Below, piece by piece: positions 45,102 through 53,979 of a stretch of DNA of 64,000 bases. Origin of the DNA: Myroides fluvii (GTDB lineage Bacteria > Bacteroidota > Bacteroidia > Flavobacteriales > Flavobacteriaceae); the NCBI RefSeq assembly GCF_009792295.1, contig NZ_CP039934.1:3306501-3370500 (forward strand), read 5' to 3'. Both the position numbers and the translations under genes were made by a program. The notes under the pieces are model-generated. The model did no database searches and was not told the origin of the DNA. It was given only the letters and a program-made list of their open reading frames with translations. Every line of letters starts with the position of its first letter. The first letter of the stretch is position 1.

Positions 45102-46595
45102 ATGGAAAGAACAGAAATAAACCAGGTAAGTTGGGTCATTTGCAAAGCGTGTCAAGGCCTTGGAAAAAAAAGTAAGGGACGCAGTAAAAAAGTAAAATAC
45201 AAATCTCCGAAGTTGACCAACCCGTTGAAGGAAGAAACGGATGCAGAAATAGACACAAAAATAGACAAGGAAGTAGGCGCTACTCCCCTTACCCCCCATT
45301 TATATACCTGTTCGAAGTGTTTAGGATCGGGGATACTCCCTTGCGAAAGTCCTCCCGTTGCAGATGGTAACAGGTATCCGCATGTTGCTATTGTTGGTGG
45401 TGGCATTGGCGGAATGGCTCTTGCCGTTGCTTGTTTACACCGTGGAATTCCGTTTACACTTTATGAGCGCGATACTAATTTTTATGCGCGAGCACAAGGA
45501 TATGGACTTACCCTGCAGCAAGCAAGTAAAGCCATTAAGGGATTGGGTATTTTAGCCCTAGAAGATCAAGTCGTTTCTACCAAACATGTGGTTCACAATA
45601 CGGAAGGAAAAGTACTTGCAGCCTGGGGACTCCGAAAATGGAATCCATCTACCCCATCAAAAACACCTAAAAAAACGAATATACATATCGCGCGTCAGTC
45701 TTTGCGCTTGGCCTTATACAATCAGCTCAAAAGTCAGCCCGGAGAGCATCAACTGATACAATGGGGCCATCAATTTATGGATTATAAGGAAATTTCAGCA
45801 GAAAACTACGAATTGAACTTTCGAGTAAAGGGAGAGATAAAAACGGCTAAAGCCAATCTTATCGTTGGCGCTGATGGAATTCGCAGTGCGGTGAGAACAT
45901 TATTAATCGGTGAAGCGGTGGCGCCTTTGCGTTATTTGGACTGTATGGTTATCTTGGGAATTTGCCCTTTAACGGCTATAGAAGGTTTTGCAGCAAGTGT
46001 TTTACTCGATTCGGCAACGGTGTTTCAAACGGCCAATGGCAAAGAGCGCATTTATGTAATGCCTTATACGAAAGATTCCGTGATGTGGCAACTTAGTTTT
46101 CCCATTGCTGAGAAAGAGGCTATGGCTTTAAGTGCTTTAGGAACTGATGCACTCAAAGAAGAAGCCTGCCGTAGAACCCCATGGCACGATCCGATTCCGC
46201 AGCTCTTAAAAGCTACGCTACCCGCTCAAATCTCAGGTTATCCCGTTTATGATCGAGAATTACTTAACTTGGAATTCCTTGAAAAAAGAAATGCAATTAC
46301 TTTACTTGGGGATGCCGCTCACCCCATGAGCCCTTTTAAAGGACAAGGAGCAAATCAGGCTTTATTAGATGCTTTGCTCTTGGCACGTGCGATAACCAAA
46401 GGCTGTGATTCCAACTTACAAGGAAAAAAAAAGGGATTACGAGCAGCTGTGTTAACTCCCTTTGAGTCCGCGATGTTTGAACGCAGTGCTTCAAAAGTAA
46501 GAGATTCGGCAGAAGCAGCTAAATTACTGCATTCTGACCTTGTACTACAAGAACGAGATGAGCCCAGAGGTTCCTTAGTAAAGGCACAGATGTAA
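45102..46595 (+). CDS. FAD-dependent monooxygenase with an N-terminal DnaJ-like zinc-ribbon
   Basis: 497 aa. Residues 14-21 (CKACQGLG) and 70-77 (CSKCLGSG) form a CxxCxGxG pair like the DnaJ zinc-finger, separated by a ~50-residue charged insert. From residue 94 a class A flavoprotein monooxygenase follows: VGGGIGG (98-104, FAD), the DG motif VGADGIRSAV, and the GD motif LLGDAAHPMSPFKGQGANQAL. The substrate is unknown; the C-terminal domain resembles TetX-type and PHBH-type hydroxylases. The zinc-ribbon extension is unusual and argues against simply calling it tetracycline-inactivating. It is monocistronic with a downstream terminator. Confidence 0.85.
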   Translation: MERTEINQVSWVICKACQGLGKKSKGRSKKVKYKSPKLTNPLKEETDAEIDTKIDKEVGATPLTPHLYTCSKCLGSGILPCESPPVADGNRYPHVAIVGGGIGGMALAVACLHRGIPFTLYERDTNFYARAQGYGLTLQQASKAIKGLGILALEDQVVSTKHVVHNTEGKVLAAWGLRKWNPSTPSKTPKKTNIHIARQSLRLALYNQLKSQPGEHQLIQWGHQFMDYKEISAENYELNFRVKGEIKTAKANLIVGADGIRSAVRTLLIGEAVAPLRYLDCMVILGICPLTAIEGFAASVLLDSATVFQTANGKERIYVMPYTKDSVMWQLSFPIAEKEAMALSALGTDALKEEACRRTPWHDPIPQLLKATLPAQISGYPVYDRELLNLEFLEKRNAITLLGDAAHPMSPFKGQGANQALLDALLLARAITKGCDSNLQGKKKGLRAAVLTPFESAMFERSASKVRDSAEAAKLLHSDLVLQERDEPRGSLVKAQM

Positions 46596-46711
46596 GCGAA
46601 GTCAACTGCTAGATGGAGAAACGAAATACGAAAAGATCATGCCAAAATAGAACATAGTTCAACGCTTCTTCAATCATTTTACGGACGCTATTTTAAAGCT
46701 GATTTTAGATA

Positions 46712-46750
46712 AAAAAAAAGAGTAGATATTGCAATAAACTACTCTTTTTT
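46712..46750. terminator. Bidirectional hairpin terminator
   Basis: AAAAAAGAGTAG / CTACTCTTTTTT with a 13-nt loop. It lies between the converging monooxygenase and DUF1266 genes. Confidence 0.8.
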
Positions 46751-46836
46751 AGTAAACTTGTATTAATTTAAACATTGCATTACTAGCTCCTGACAGAATT
46801 AACTTGAGGCTATAGGCGTGCAAAGTATGACTTTGA

Positions 46837-47550
46837 TTAAAAAAACGTTTTGTTTTTCAATGGGCTTGTCTCATTTTCTAATAAGTCTTGGGCAATCTGG
46901 ATCATTCCATTGTTATTCGCACCACTCCATAAAGCTCTTCCAAAAATATAACTAACTGTATATTCTTTCCAAGAACTGCAATAGGTTTTTATTCCGATAT
47001 AGGATTGTTCTAAGTAGTCCTTTATTTCTTCTTCTGTAAGATACCCCATGTCAAAACAACAGCGCGCAAGAAATGCACCTCTTCCATAATTCCAACCCGC
47101 ATCTTTTATTTGACGCAAAATTGCAAAATTTTGGACTACTCCCTCTTCTATCAGCTCAGGCACAAGATTATTTAAATCCTTATAAATCGCTAAATAATAG
47201 TTAAAAACCTCTTCCTCAGCTGGTAAATTTGACTTTAAAATAGCTACATAATTTTCTTTATCTTCAAATGCTCGATAGACAATATCGATGTATTTATCTT
47301 GATTTCTATTTTGCAAATCTGATAGAATCTCAAGGGCATCAGCCTTGTCAAAGAGTTGCCAATAGTCTTCTAAAAGGGTTTTTATTGTAGCCGTACTAAG
47401 CCCTGTTTCATAGGAATTGAGATAAGCCGATTGTTGTTCTGCATACATTGAACTGAGTAAGAGGTGATCCAATCGCTGTCCCGTTACTCCATTTTTTGGA
47501 TTTAATCGAATACTTTTAAACGCATTTAAAATTTTTGAAAAGAAACTCAT
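46837..47550 (-). CDS. DUF1266-domain protein
   Basis: 237 aa. The C-terminal half matches DUF1266: AGWNYGRGAFLARCCFDMGYLTEEE, then SWKEYTVSYIFGRALWSG. No signal peptide, so cytosolic. The family's function is unknown; members often occur in immunity-type neighbourhoods. It is the third gene of a minus-strand operon (48725 to 46837), only 8 bp after its upstream neighbour, which is membrane-anchored. Confidence 0.8.
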   Translation of the reverse strand: MSFFSKILNAFKSIRLNPKNGVTGQRLDHLLLSSMYAEQQSAYLNSYETGLSTATIKTLLEDYWQLFDKADALEILSDLQNRNQDKYIDIVYRAFEDKENYVAILKSNLPAEEEVFNYYLAIYKDLNNLVPELIEEGVVQNFAILRQIKDAGWNYGRGAFLARCCFDMGYLTEEEIKDYLEQSYIGIKTYCSSWKEYTVSYIFGRALWSGANNNGMIQIAQDLLENETSPLKNKTFF

Positions 47551-47558
47551 ACTTGCGC

Positions 47559-48257
47559 TTATTTCAAAGTTAAGTTAGCAAACTTAGCTTGTAGCGCTGG
47601 TATAAATCGCTCACCAACAACCTGATACTTCGCTCTTGTTCTAAATTGTTTTTCTACATTTAAAAGGTCCATTGGATCCGGTACATAATTTAATCTATCG
47701 TGAATTTCAAGCGTTAACTCCGTACCCTCTATATTAAATGTAATGAGATGTACTTTAGGTAAATACTCTGCTGAAGATTTTGAATATACGCCCAATACCG
47801 ATTTTAAAATACCATTGTATTGAAGTTTAGCTGCTTCAATCCTAAACGCATCAAAAATAATATGCTCACTTAATTCACCCGCTGTATCCGTACTGAAAAA
47901 ATGTAAATCACTTCCGCTTAAAACCCAGAAACAGGCTGTTTCAATGCTTGTTAATTTCAGGCCAATTGCCGACAAAGCAACATTTTGTATGCCTTCACTT
48001 ACAAGATGCTCAACCTTGGTAGCCGTTGATTCAGGAACAGATGCTGAAGTAAAAGCATCGATCGACTTTCCCTTCATCCATACGTTTAATTGAGAAAAAT
48101 CTTCTGCTAATACAGCTTGTTTATAAACCTCATACTTGCCTCTTTCAACCTCTAAGTCGATGGCTGTAGCTACTGTTTTGTGTTTTTTATTCATATAAAT
48201 CATAAAACACACGCCTGCAATGACTAAAACAATGGGGATTAAAAATAGTGGATTCAT
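47559..48257 (-). CDS. Membrane-anchored protein of unknown function
   Basis: 232 aa. One N-terminal TM helix (LFLIPIVLVIAGVCFMIYM) is followed by a cytosolic or periplasmic domain of mixed alpha/beta character (for example VHLITFNIEGTELTLEIHD). No family is recognised. It lies 12 bp after the upstream membrane-protein gene and 8 bp before the DUF1266 gene, so the three are co-transcribed and may form one envelope-linked unit. Confidence 0.65.
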   Translation of the reverse strand: MNPLFLIPIVLVIAGVCFMIYMNKKHKTVATAIDLEVERGKYEVYKQAVLAEDFSQLNVWMKGKSIDAFTSASVPESTATKVEHLVSEGIQNVALSAIGLKLTSIETACFWVLSGSDLHFFSTDTAGELSEHIIFDAFRIEAAKLQYNGILKSVLGVYSKSSAEYLPKVHLITFNIEGTELTLEIHDRLNYVPDPMDLLNVEKQFRTRAKYQVVGERFIPALQAKFANLTLK

Positions 48258-48269
48258 AACTTAATACAG

Positions 48270-48725
48270 TTAAACAGTAGTTGGTTGTACCTTCTTTTTC
48301 TTTGAGGGAAGTGATCCCCAAATTATCAAGGCTATTACAAGTATAAAAACTAGTTTTCCTCCTATTTTTTTCCAGAAAGACAAAGGACTTTCCGCTGTTT
48401 TTACATCAAAATTGTGTTCTTCCTTTAATATTGTAGCGATTTGATCGTCAATTTCAAAATATGTGTTATTTGAAATATCAGCCAACACAAATCGTCCATT
48501 CTCATTCCAAATAGACATTGTCAATGCACCATACTCCGTATTTAGATAAGCCAGGTTCACTTTTTGACCTACGATCTTTTGAATTTCAGAATCAGTAGGT
48601 AACTCTAGGGTTGTTTCTATTGTTTCACAAGGTAAACAAACTGGAATTTTTGCTTTTGCAGTTACCATATTCATGGTAAAAAACGTAAGCGCTGTAAGTA
48701 AAAATACTTTTTTTGTCATATTCAT
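48270..48725 (-). CDS. Exported membrane protein of unknown function (first gene of DUF1266 operon)
   Basis: About 151 aa from MNMTKK; a longer start (48749) is possible but gives an odd N-terminus. Signal peptide KVFLLTALTFFTMNMVTAKA. The mature domain contains CLPCET and then a beta-rich region. A C-terminal TM helix (LVFILVIALIIWGSL) with a basic KKKK end puts the tail in the cytosol. The family is not recognised. Confidence 0.65.
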   Translation of the reverse strand: MNMTKKVFLLTALTFFTMNMVTAKAKIPVCLPCETIETTLELPTDSEIQKIVGQKVNLAYLNTEYGALTMSIWNENGRFVLADISNNTYFEIDDQIATILKEEHNFDVKTAESPLSFWKKIGGKLVFILVIALIIWGSLPSKKKKVQPTTV

Positions 48726-48966
48726 TTTTTTTAAATTATTTCCCTCCATTATTAGAGGATTTTCGACAGCGAAAGTATTATTTTTTAAATAAAAATAATA
48801 TTGTTAAAAAAAATATTCTTAAATATTTTATAATTATATTGCAAAATGTTAAAAATACGCGTCTAAAAATTAAGAATAGATATTAAGCAAGCTCCAAAGG
48901 GCAATCAATTGAACTGAAAATGAATGATTATGAGGTTGTTTTTATTCGAAACGACCTATTTACTAG

Positions 48967-50049
48967 TTAATTGTACCGCTTAAAAAAAGCTTTAAGTGCT
49001 TCATAATAAACCTCAGGTGCTTCAAAAGGGGTATTATGTGATGCGTCTTTGATATAAATTAATTCTTTATCCTTTTCAGGAATATTTATAAGGGCGTTAA
49101 ATATGGTTTTGCCTTGTTCAGTTCCGATTGCGTAATCATATTCTCCTTGAATAACTAAGGTTGGTGTGCTTATGCTGCTGAGCTCTTTTACAATATTTAA
49201 ATTGTTATAAGCTTCCGTATTCATAAATACCTCATTTACGTATTCCAATCTTTCAATCGCTTTTTCGAGTAGTTCTGGGGTATATTTTACTCGGGCAAAA
49301 AAATCATCTCCCTGAAATAAGGCATCCTTTTTTTCTTTCAAAGCTGGATTGGCCCAATAAACATCGAAACCCAAATCTTTGGGAATTTCATATCGTATGG
49401 TATTCATATCTAAAAAGAAGTTTTTAAAACCACTTTTTTCAATTGCATCTAATTGCTCCAAAATTTCTTTATATCTCTTTCTTTTATGCTGATCCGTATC
49501 GCGTTTTAAAAGAGCTTGTGCTAATTTGCGTTCATGCGCTATTAAGGCAAAATTTCGTTGTGGACTATCTACAAATCCAGAGCTACTAATAAAGGAATTA
49601 ATTTCATTTTGATGTTTAATTAAATACAAAAAACCATAAGTACCACCCCAAGAAGTGCCGAGTAGATTGATTTTTTTATTTGGATATTTGTTTTTAACGT
49701 AATCTACAACTAGAGCTAAATCAGCAACAAATTGATCCGTTGTAAGCTTTGATTTATCTGTAAAATTTTCCGATTTACCTCCTCCTCGTTGATCAAAATA
49801 GACAACTAAATACTCTTTTTCAAATACATCTCTATAGAATTCGTGGTCAATAGAAAACGCACCTGGTCCTCCATGAAGTACAATAATAATGGGCTTTTCA
49901 ATATTGCCAACAACACGAGTATAAAGCTTGGATTGTTCAACAGGGATAAAGAATTCATCGTCAATTTGATTTTCATTTGATTTTTGTGCGTTACAAGAAG
50001 TTATTCCTGCAAAAAAAAAGACCATGAGAGTATAAAGTACTGTTTTCAT
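48967..50049 (-). CDS. Alpha/beta-hydrolase lipoprotein (proline iminopeptidase-like)
   Basis: 360 aa. The lipoprotein signal ends ITSC (Cys19). HGGPG (59-63) is the oxyanion segment typical of the proline iminopeptidase group (S33), DQRGGGKS follows at 86-93, and the nucleophile elbow is GTS133WGG. A C-terminal His lies in DASHNTPFEAPE. It would hydrolyse a small peptide or ester outside the cytosol. Substrate is not determinable. It lies downstream of the lipoprotein/TM gene pair at 50120-51753 but is separated from it by ~70 bp. Confidence 0.85.
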   Translation of the reverse strand: MKTVLYTLMVFFFAGITSCNAQKSNENQIDDEFFIPVEQSKLYTRVVGNIEKPIIIVLHGGPGAFSIDHEFYRDVFEKEYLVVYFDQRGGGKSENFTDKSKLTTDQFVADLALVVDYVKNKYPNKKINLLGTSWGGTYGFLYLIKHQNEINSFISSSGFVDSPQRNFALIAHERKLAQALLKRDTDQHKRKRYKEILEQLDAIEKSGFKNFFLDMNTIRYEIPKDLGFDVYWANPALKEKKDALFQGDDFFARVKYTPELLEKAIERLEYVNEVFMNTEAYNNLNIVKELSSISTPTLVIQGEYDYAIGTEQGKTIFNALINIPEKDKELIYIKDASHNTPFEAPEVYYEALKAFFKRYN

Positions 50050-50119
50050 GTATTTAGTCAGCGTTTTAAGTTCGTTTTCATTTTTGAAAAGAAGGCTATT
50101 CTATGCTCACCTATTCTGA

Positions 50120-50542
50120 TTAAGAACCAAAATGGCGTTGAATCAAAGACCTATACTTTTTCGTTTTATATTCAATAATAGGTTTGTTTTTTCCATCAAA
50201 CAGAATCAAGGCTGTTCTTTTCTTCAATTTTGTAATATCAATCAAGTAAGTTTTGTCTTTGAGTATAAATTTTAGCTGTTTGGCATCCGTTCTTCCTACC
50301 ACTCGTTTATCCGTTGCGGGGCCATATTGGTTGTACAGCGAATTGGCTAGATTGGTATGCCTTTCATTGTCTCCTGTAACGTTTACATTTTCAACAAAGA
50401 AAATAGCTTGAGCAGGCGCTTTCAATGTTATGCCAAATGCTGTTTTTGTATCAGGGTTAACCACTTTAATATAACGAGAAGAACAGGAACTGATGACAAG
50501 GAACAGGACCAAAAAAAGGGGCAATCGATTTAAATTTTTCAT
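50120..50542 (-). CDS. Small lipoprotein of unknown function
   Basis: 140 aa. Lipobox VISSC near Cys20. The mature part is basic and beta-rich (FGITLKAPAQAIFFVENVNV; FILKDKTYLIDITKL). No family is recognised. Its start overlaps the stop of the upstream 404-aa gene by 4 bp, so the two are translationally coupled. Confidence 0.65.
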   Translation of the reverse strand: MKNLNRLPLFLVLFLVISSCSSRYIKVVNPDTKTAFGITLKAPAQAIFFVENVNVTGDNERHTNLANSLYNQYGPATDKRVVGRTDAKQLKFILKDKTYLIDITKLKKRTALILFDGKNKPIIEYKTKKYRSLIQRHFGS

Positions 50543-51753
50543 TTATTTTTAATTAGGTATAGTTTTCTTAAATCATTGGAAAACAATTGATAGTGCAGAC
50601 TTGAATGCGCATAGTATAAATAAGGCAAAAAATCAGATTGTCCGGCTCGGTATAGATTGCCCACAAGTTTATTGTTGATCTTAACTTGGTCATTCTTCCA
50701 CGTATCACTCATACTTAATGCTTCCTTAATTTTTAAGGTATCTTGATCAATACGCACAGTTGTATATAAAAATCCCCGCCATAGGTCGTTCTCTTCCAAT
50801 TTTATTTTTTGAAAATATTGGTATTGGATAGTTGGATTTTCATTAACTACCCACTCATACTTGTCCGTCGAATAGGATCGAAATAATTCGTTGCTCACCT
50901 TTTTTTGAATTCCACGATATGCTTTGGTATCATTAAAAAGAATATTCCACGTATTATCTTGCCAAAAGACCACTTTTTCAAAGATCTTATACGTTCCATC
51001 AGCTAAACTGTAATAATTCTCAGCAAAGAAAAAAGTAGCTTTTTTCTCTATATTTCCAATGAATTCAATCTGCTTTTGGCTATCAAAGTTGAAATCGGCA
51101 TTGTGTATTTCAATTTTTCTCTTTAGCGTATCTCCATCTAAAGCCCAGGTTTTATAATAACTTTCCTCTAGATTGATTATATAGCCCTCAAAAAATAGTT
51201 CATCCTCCGTCGAAGATTTGTATAGAGCAAGTAAATTACCGTAGGTATCGAATTTATAGAATTCCTTTTTTAATCTTTGCTCCCTGTCTGCTCCTTCAAA
51301 TTTGGCTTTAGTTAGAATTAAGTGTCGTTCAGGTGTTAGATACGGATTCAAAGGAACATCGCCTTCCATTAAGAGACTCATTTCTTTGTTTTTAAAATGC
51401 AATAGGGGCTCGTTTATCTCTTGATAATCCAAATACTGTTTTGGTAGCTTATTACTAGTAAATAAGTTTATAAAATAAAGATCCAAATTGGTACTTGCTA
51501 TGCCCGTAATCGCAAGATAAATAGCAAGTCCACCGAAGAGCCATTTTAATTTTTTTATCGATTTAAAATAGATAAATAAGAAATAAAAAACAACACTTCC
51601 TATGAATAGACCTACAGCAACAAAAAAGTGAAAAAGCTCAGCATAGGCTCCTTTTAACAAAGCATTACCCAGAATAAAATAAACAACAGCAAGGATAAAA
51701 GCAAGTAAAAAGGATTTTGCGCTATGTTTTAAAATTTGTTTTTTTCTGCTCAT
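50539..51753 (-). CDS. Membrane protein with large extracytoplasmic domain, unknown function
   Basis: 404 aa. Three hydrophobic helices are seen in the first ~115 residues (FLLAFILAVVYFIL; FFVAVGLFIGSVVFYFLFI; WLFGGLAIYLAITGIA). A soluble ~290-residue domain with many Tyr/Trp/Glu residues follows. No motif is recognised. It is coupled to the downstream lipoprotein gene, which suggests a shared envelope role. Confidence 0.65.
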   Translation of the reverse strand: MSRKKQILKHSAKSFLLAFILAVVYFILGNALLKGAYAELFHFFVAVGLFIGSVVFYFLFIYFKSIKKLKWLFGGLAIYLAITGIASTNLDLYFINLFTSNKLPKQYLDYQEINEPLLHFKNKEMSLLMEGDVPLNPYLTPERHLILTKAKFEGADREQRLKKEFYKFDTYGNLLALYKSSTEDELFFEGYIINLEESYYKTWALDGDTLKRKIEIHNADFNFDSQKQIEFIGNIEKKATFFFAENYYSLADGTYKIFEKVVFWQDNTWNILFNDTKAYRGIQKKVSNELFRSYSTDKYEWVVNENPTIQYQYFQKIKLEENDLWRGFLYTTVRIDQDTLKIKEALSMSDTWKNDQVKINNKLVGNLYRAGQSDFLPYLYYAHSSLHYQLFSNDLRKLYLIKNK

Positions 51754-51814
51754 TTACACTGTTTTAACTACTGTTATTTAAATAATTACGCACTATTTTT
51801 TTTAGTACTTATTT

Positions 51815-51875
51815 TTAACGATAAAAAAAGCATTGTAGGTTGTACAACGCTTTTTTTATCGTTAAATCGTATAGC
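51815..51875. terminator. Long hairpin terminator
   Basis: AACGATAAAAAAAGC pairs with GCTTTTTTTATCGTT, with an inner TTGT/ACAA stem and a short loop. It lies just beyond the stop of the minus-strand gene at 51882. Confidence 0.85.
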
Positions 51876-51881
51876 TATAAA

Positions 51882-52433
51882 CTAATTTATCTTCCAGTTA
51901 TACCCTACACCTATAGCAACTGGTAGCAATTCGTTGTTCATCACCACGCGGTAATCCTCTTTAGCGGCATCGTAATTATCCATAAATTTTTTAGAACGAA
52001 TAGGTACATAGAGTCCCGTGCTAATTTTATTGCCCTTTTTGCCTACGTAAATATCTAGATTGACACCGAAAGTAACACCATAAGAAACCATATCGTATTC
52101 AGAAATTCCGTCTACTTTAAGCACTCCGTTATACCCATACATAGCCATCGGATTAATAGACAAGCGCTCGCTCGCCCACAGTTTATAAGAAGCACCTACA
52201 TTCCACCCTGCTGTTTCTAAATTGTAACCTAAACCAGCAAAAACGCCAAAATTTTCAACAGGCAAGTATTCAATTTTAGCCCCCATTCCACCGTAATCCA
52301 ATCCCAGTCCCAATCCCATATAAACGTTATTAGGCTCTTTAGGGGTTTGAGTAGGTGTGTCTTGTGCGAAAGCTGTAGAAGTAGCAGCCATAAAAAGTAA
52401 ACTAAAACTTAGTTTTTTAAAAAATAGATTCAT
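51882..52433 (-). CDS. Outer-membrane beta-barrel-like protein
   Basis: 183 aa from MNLFFKKLSF. A longer frame to 52511 exists, but the signal peptide (LLFMAATSTAFAQ) fixes this start. The mature protein has alternating hydrophobic strands such as YMGLGLGLDYGGMGAKIEY and GLGYNLETAGWNVGASYKL. It ends with an aromatic-containing strand, VGYNWKIN, consistent with a small outer-membrane beta-barrel. The role is unknown. Confidence 0.7.
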   Translation of the reverse strand: MNLFFKKLSFSLLFMAATSTAFAQDTPTQTPKEPNNVYMGLGLGLDYGGMGAKIEYLPVENFGVFAGLGYNLETAGWNVGASYKLWASERLSINPMAMYGYNGVLKVDGISEYDMVSYGVTFGVNLDIYVGKKGNKISTGLYVPIRSKKFMDNYDAAKEDYRVVMNNELLPVAIGVGYNWKIN

Positions 52434-52698
52434 AATAAAGTCCAATTGATTTTTAATCAAAGAATACGGTTTTCTGTTGCTTGACAGTCCTAGTTTTAGG
52501 GTCAATAGCAAGAGACAAAGTTAATAATTTTAACACACTGATAACATTTTTACTTCTTAAAATGTTAATGAAAAATTCCTGAAAAGTTAAGTCGTTTTTT
52601 TATAGGCCCTACGTCTTTAAAAACCAAGGTAGAGCGCTACGTGCAATCCAACTACTACAGACCCAGCTTACGTTTTGGATATGAAATAAAATCCATTT

Positions 52699-52980
52699 CT
52701 ATTTGATTATACAAGCTTTTCCAATTCGTATTCCCAATTCGTATTCCCTATAACGATGCCGTTTATCGTTGGTTTTATTTTGCACGTTGATACGATAGTC
52801 ATCGGAAAATCTCCCCAAAACGCTATTATCTTCAAATTGATACTCCATACTAACTTGTAAACGAGTACCTTGCTGCGATAAAGAAAAAGAAGTGGATGTT
52901 CTTTGCGCTACTATATCAGTAGAGCTAAATAAAACGATTAGCCCAACTAAGCTTCCTATGCTTTTTACAATCAATTTCAT
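52699..52980 (-). CDS. Small secreted protein, unknown function
   Basis: 93 aa. Signal peptide about residues 1-25 (IGSLVGLIVLFSSTDIVAQ). The mature ~68 residues are basic and Tyr/Arg-rich (TSFSLSQQGTRLQVSMEYQF). It is divergent from the PAS-LuxR regulator across a 113-bp region that contains a perfect 15-bp inverted repeat, so it may be a target of that regulator (inference). Confidence 0.65.
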   Translation of the reverse strand: MKLIVKSIGSLVGLIVLFSSTDIVAQRTSTSFSLSQQGTRLQVSMEYQFEDNSVLGRFSDDYRINVQNKTNDKRHRYREYELGIRIGKACIIK

Positions 52981-53005
52981 AAAGAACTATTCAATGTGTT
53001 AATTT

Positions 53006-53040
53006 TTTTAACAAAAATATTTTTTATATTTTTGTTAAAA
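53006..53040. promoter_or_regulatory. Perfect 15-bp inverted repeat in a divergent promoter
   Basis: TTTTAACAAAAATAT - TTTTT - ATATTTTTGTTAAAA. It lies midway between the starts of the small secreted gene (minus) and the PAS-LuxR gene (plus). It is a candidate operator, although AT-rich palindromes can arise by chance. Confidence 0.55.
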
Positions 53041-53093
53041 ATAAACACACCGAACCATGTTGTTGATTATATAACACTTAGCACCTACTAACT

Positions 53094-53852
53094 ATGGATA
53101 ACAGCATTGACAAATTGCGCGATATTTGGGACGATATTCCCGAAGGACTAACCGAACCCATCGATCTCTCGCAAGAGGAATTTATTAACCGCTACATGGA
53201 TGTGTTTCACTTTGGAAATTATTTTTATTTAATCTTCAATACACTAAAGGCCGAAATCGAATACGTGAGCCCCTCTATTGAACATGTTTTAGGTTATACA
53301 GCTGAGGAGTTTTACCTGCCATTTGTTATAGATCGTATACACCCAGAAGATCTACCTTATTTTTATCATTATGAGCAAAGTGCAGTTCGCTTTTTTTCTG
53401 GTTTAACAAAGGATTTAGTTTTTAAATATAAATTTGCTTATGACTATCGTTTTAAAACAAAGAGTGGCGCAATAAAAAGAATACAACAACAAACAATTCC
53501 TCTTCTTTATTTTCCAGAAGGAGGTGTACGCACCTTAACGATCTTAACGGATATCTCCCACTTAAATGTTACGGGAATTCCCAAATTATCCTTTATCGGC
53601 ATGCAAGGTGCCCCCTCTTATTACAATGTTCCTTTAACACAAGAGTTTACTACAGCAAATCGGTTATTTACTCCTAGAGAACGGGAGATATTGCGCTATA
53701 TGGTACAAGGAAAAAAAAGTGAGGAGATAGCTACTCTTTTAGGTCGTAGTATCTTTACTATTCGGAATCACCGCAAAAATATTTTACTAAAATCAGGGTG
53801 TAAGAATTTGCAGGAATTACTAGTTAAATCAATTCGAGAAGGATGGGTATAA
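53094..53852 (+). CDS. PAS-domain LuxR-type transcriptional regulator
   Basis: 252 aa. A PAS domain at about residues 38-160 (YVSPSIEHVLGYTAEEF, IDRIHPEDL) is followed by a LuxR/GerE HTH at about 195-250 (FTPREREILRYMVQGKKSEEIA, SIFTIRNHRKNIL). It is a one-component sensor that would couple a small-molecule or redox signal to transcription. It is followed 127 bp later by the hybrid kinase gene, which may belong to the same circuit. No ligand can be inferred. Confidence 0.88.
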   Translation: MDNSIDKLRDIWDDIPEGLTEPIDLSQEEFINRYMDVFHFGNYFYLIFNTLKAEIEYVSPSIEHVLGYTAEEFYLPFVIDRIHPEDLPYFYHYEQSAVRFFSGLTKDLVFKYKFAYDYRFKTKSGAIKRIQQQTIPLLYFPEGGVRTLTILTDISHLNVTGIPKLSFIGMQGAPSYYNVPLTQEFTTANRLFTPREREILRYMVQGKKSEEIATLLGRSIFTIRNHRKNILLKSGCKNLQELLVKSIREGWV

Positions 53853-53979
53853 CACCAATAACATTGCCTTTCCTCAAACGCTAAAAAAACAAAGGTTAAG
53901 TTAGTTACTAAATTGAAGGAGAACATGGCTTAGGTATCTAATTCTTTTCTCTACTTTTGACCTTTTTTAAAAACAAATC

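Noticed and set aside
44964..45299. Minus-strand 111-aa open frame
   Set aside because: A shadow of the zinc-ribbon coding region of the monooxygenase gene; hydrophobic/aromatic composition with no motif.
45102..46595. Tetracycline-inactivating TetX
   Set aside because: The flavin motifs are shared by many hydroxylases and the N-terminal zinc-ribbon is not part of TetX.
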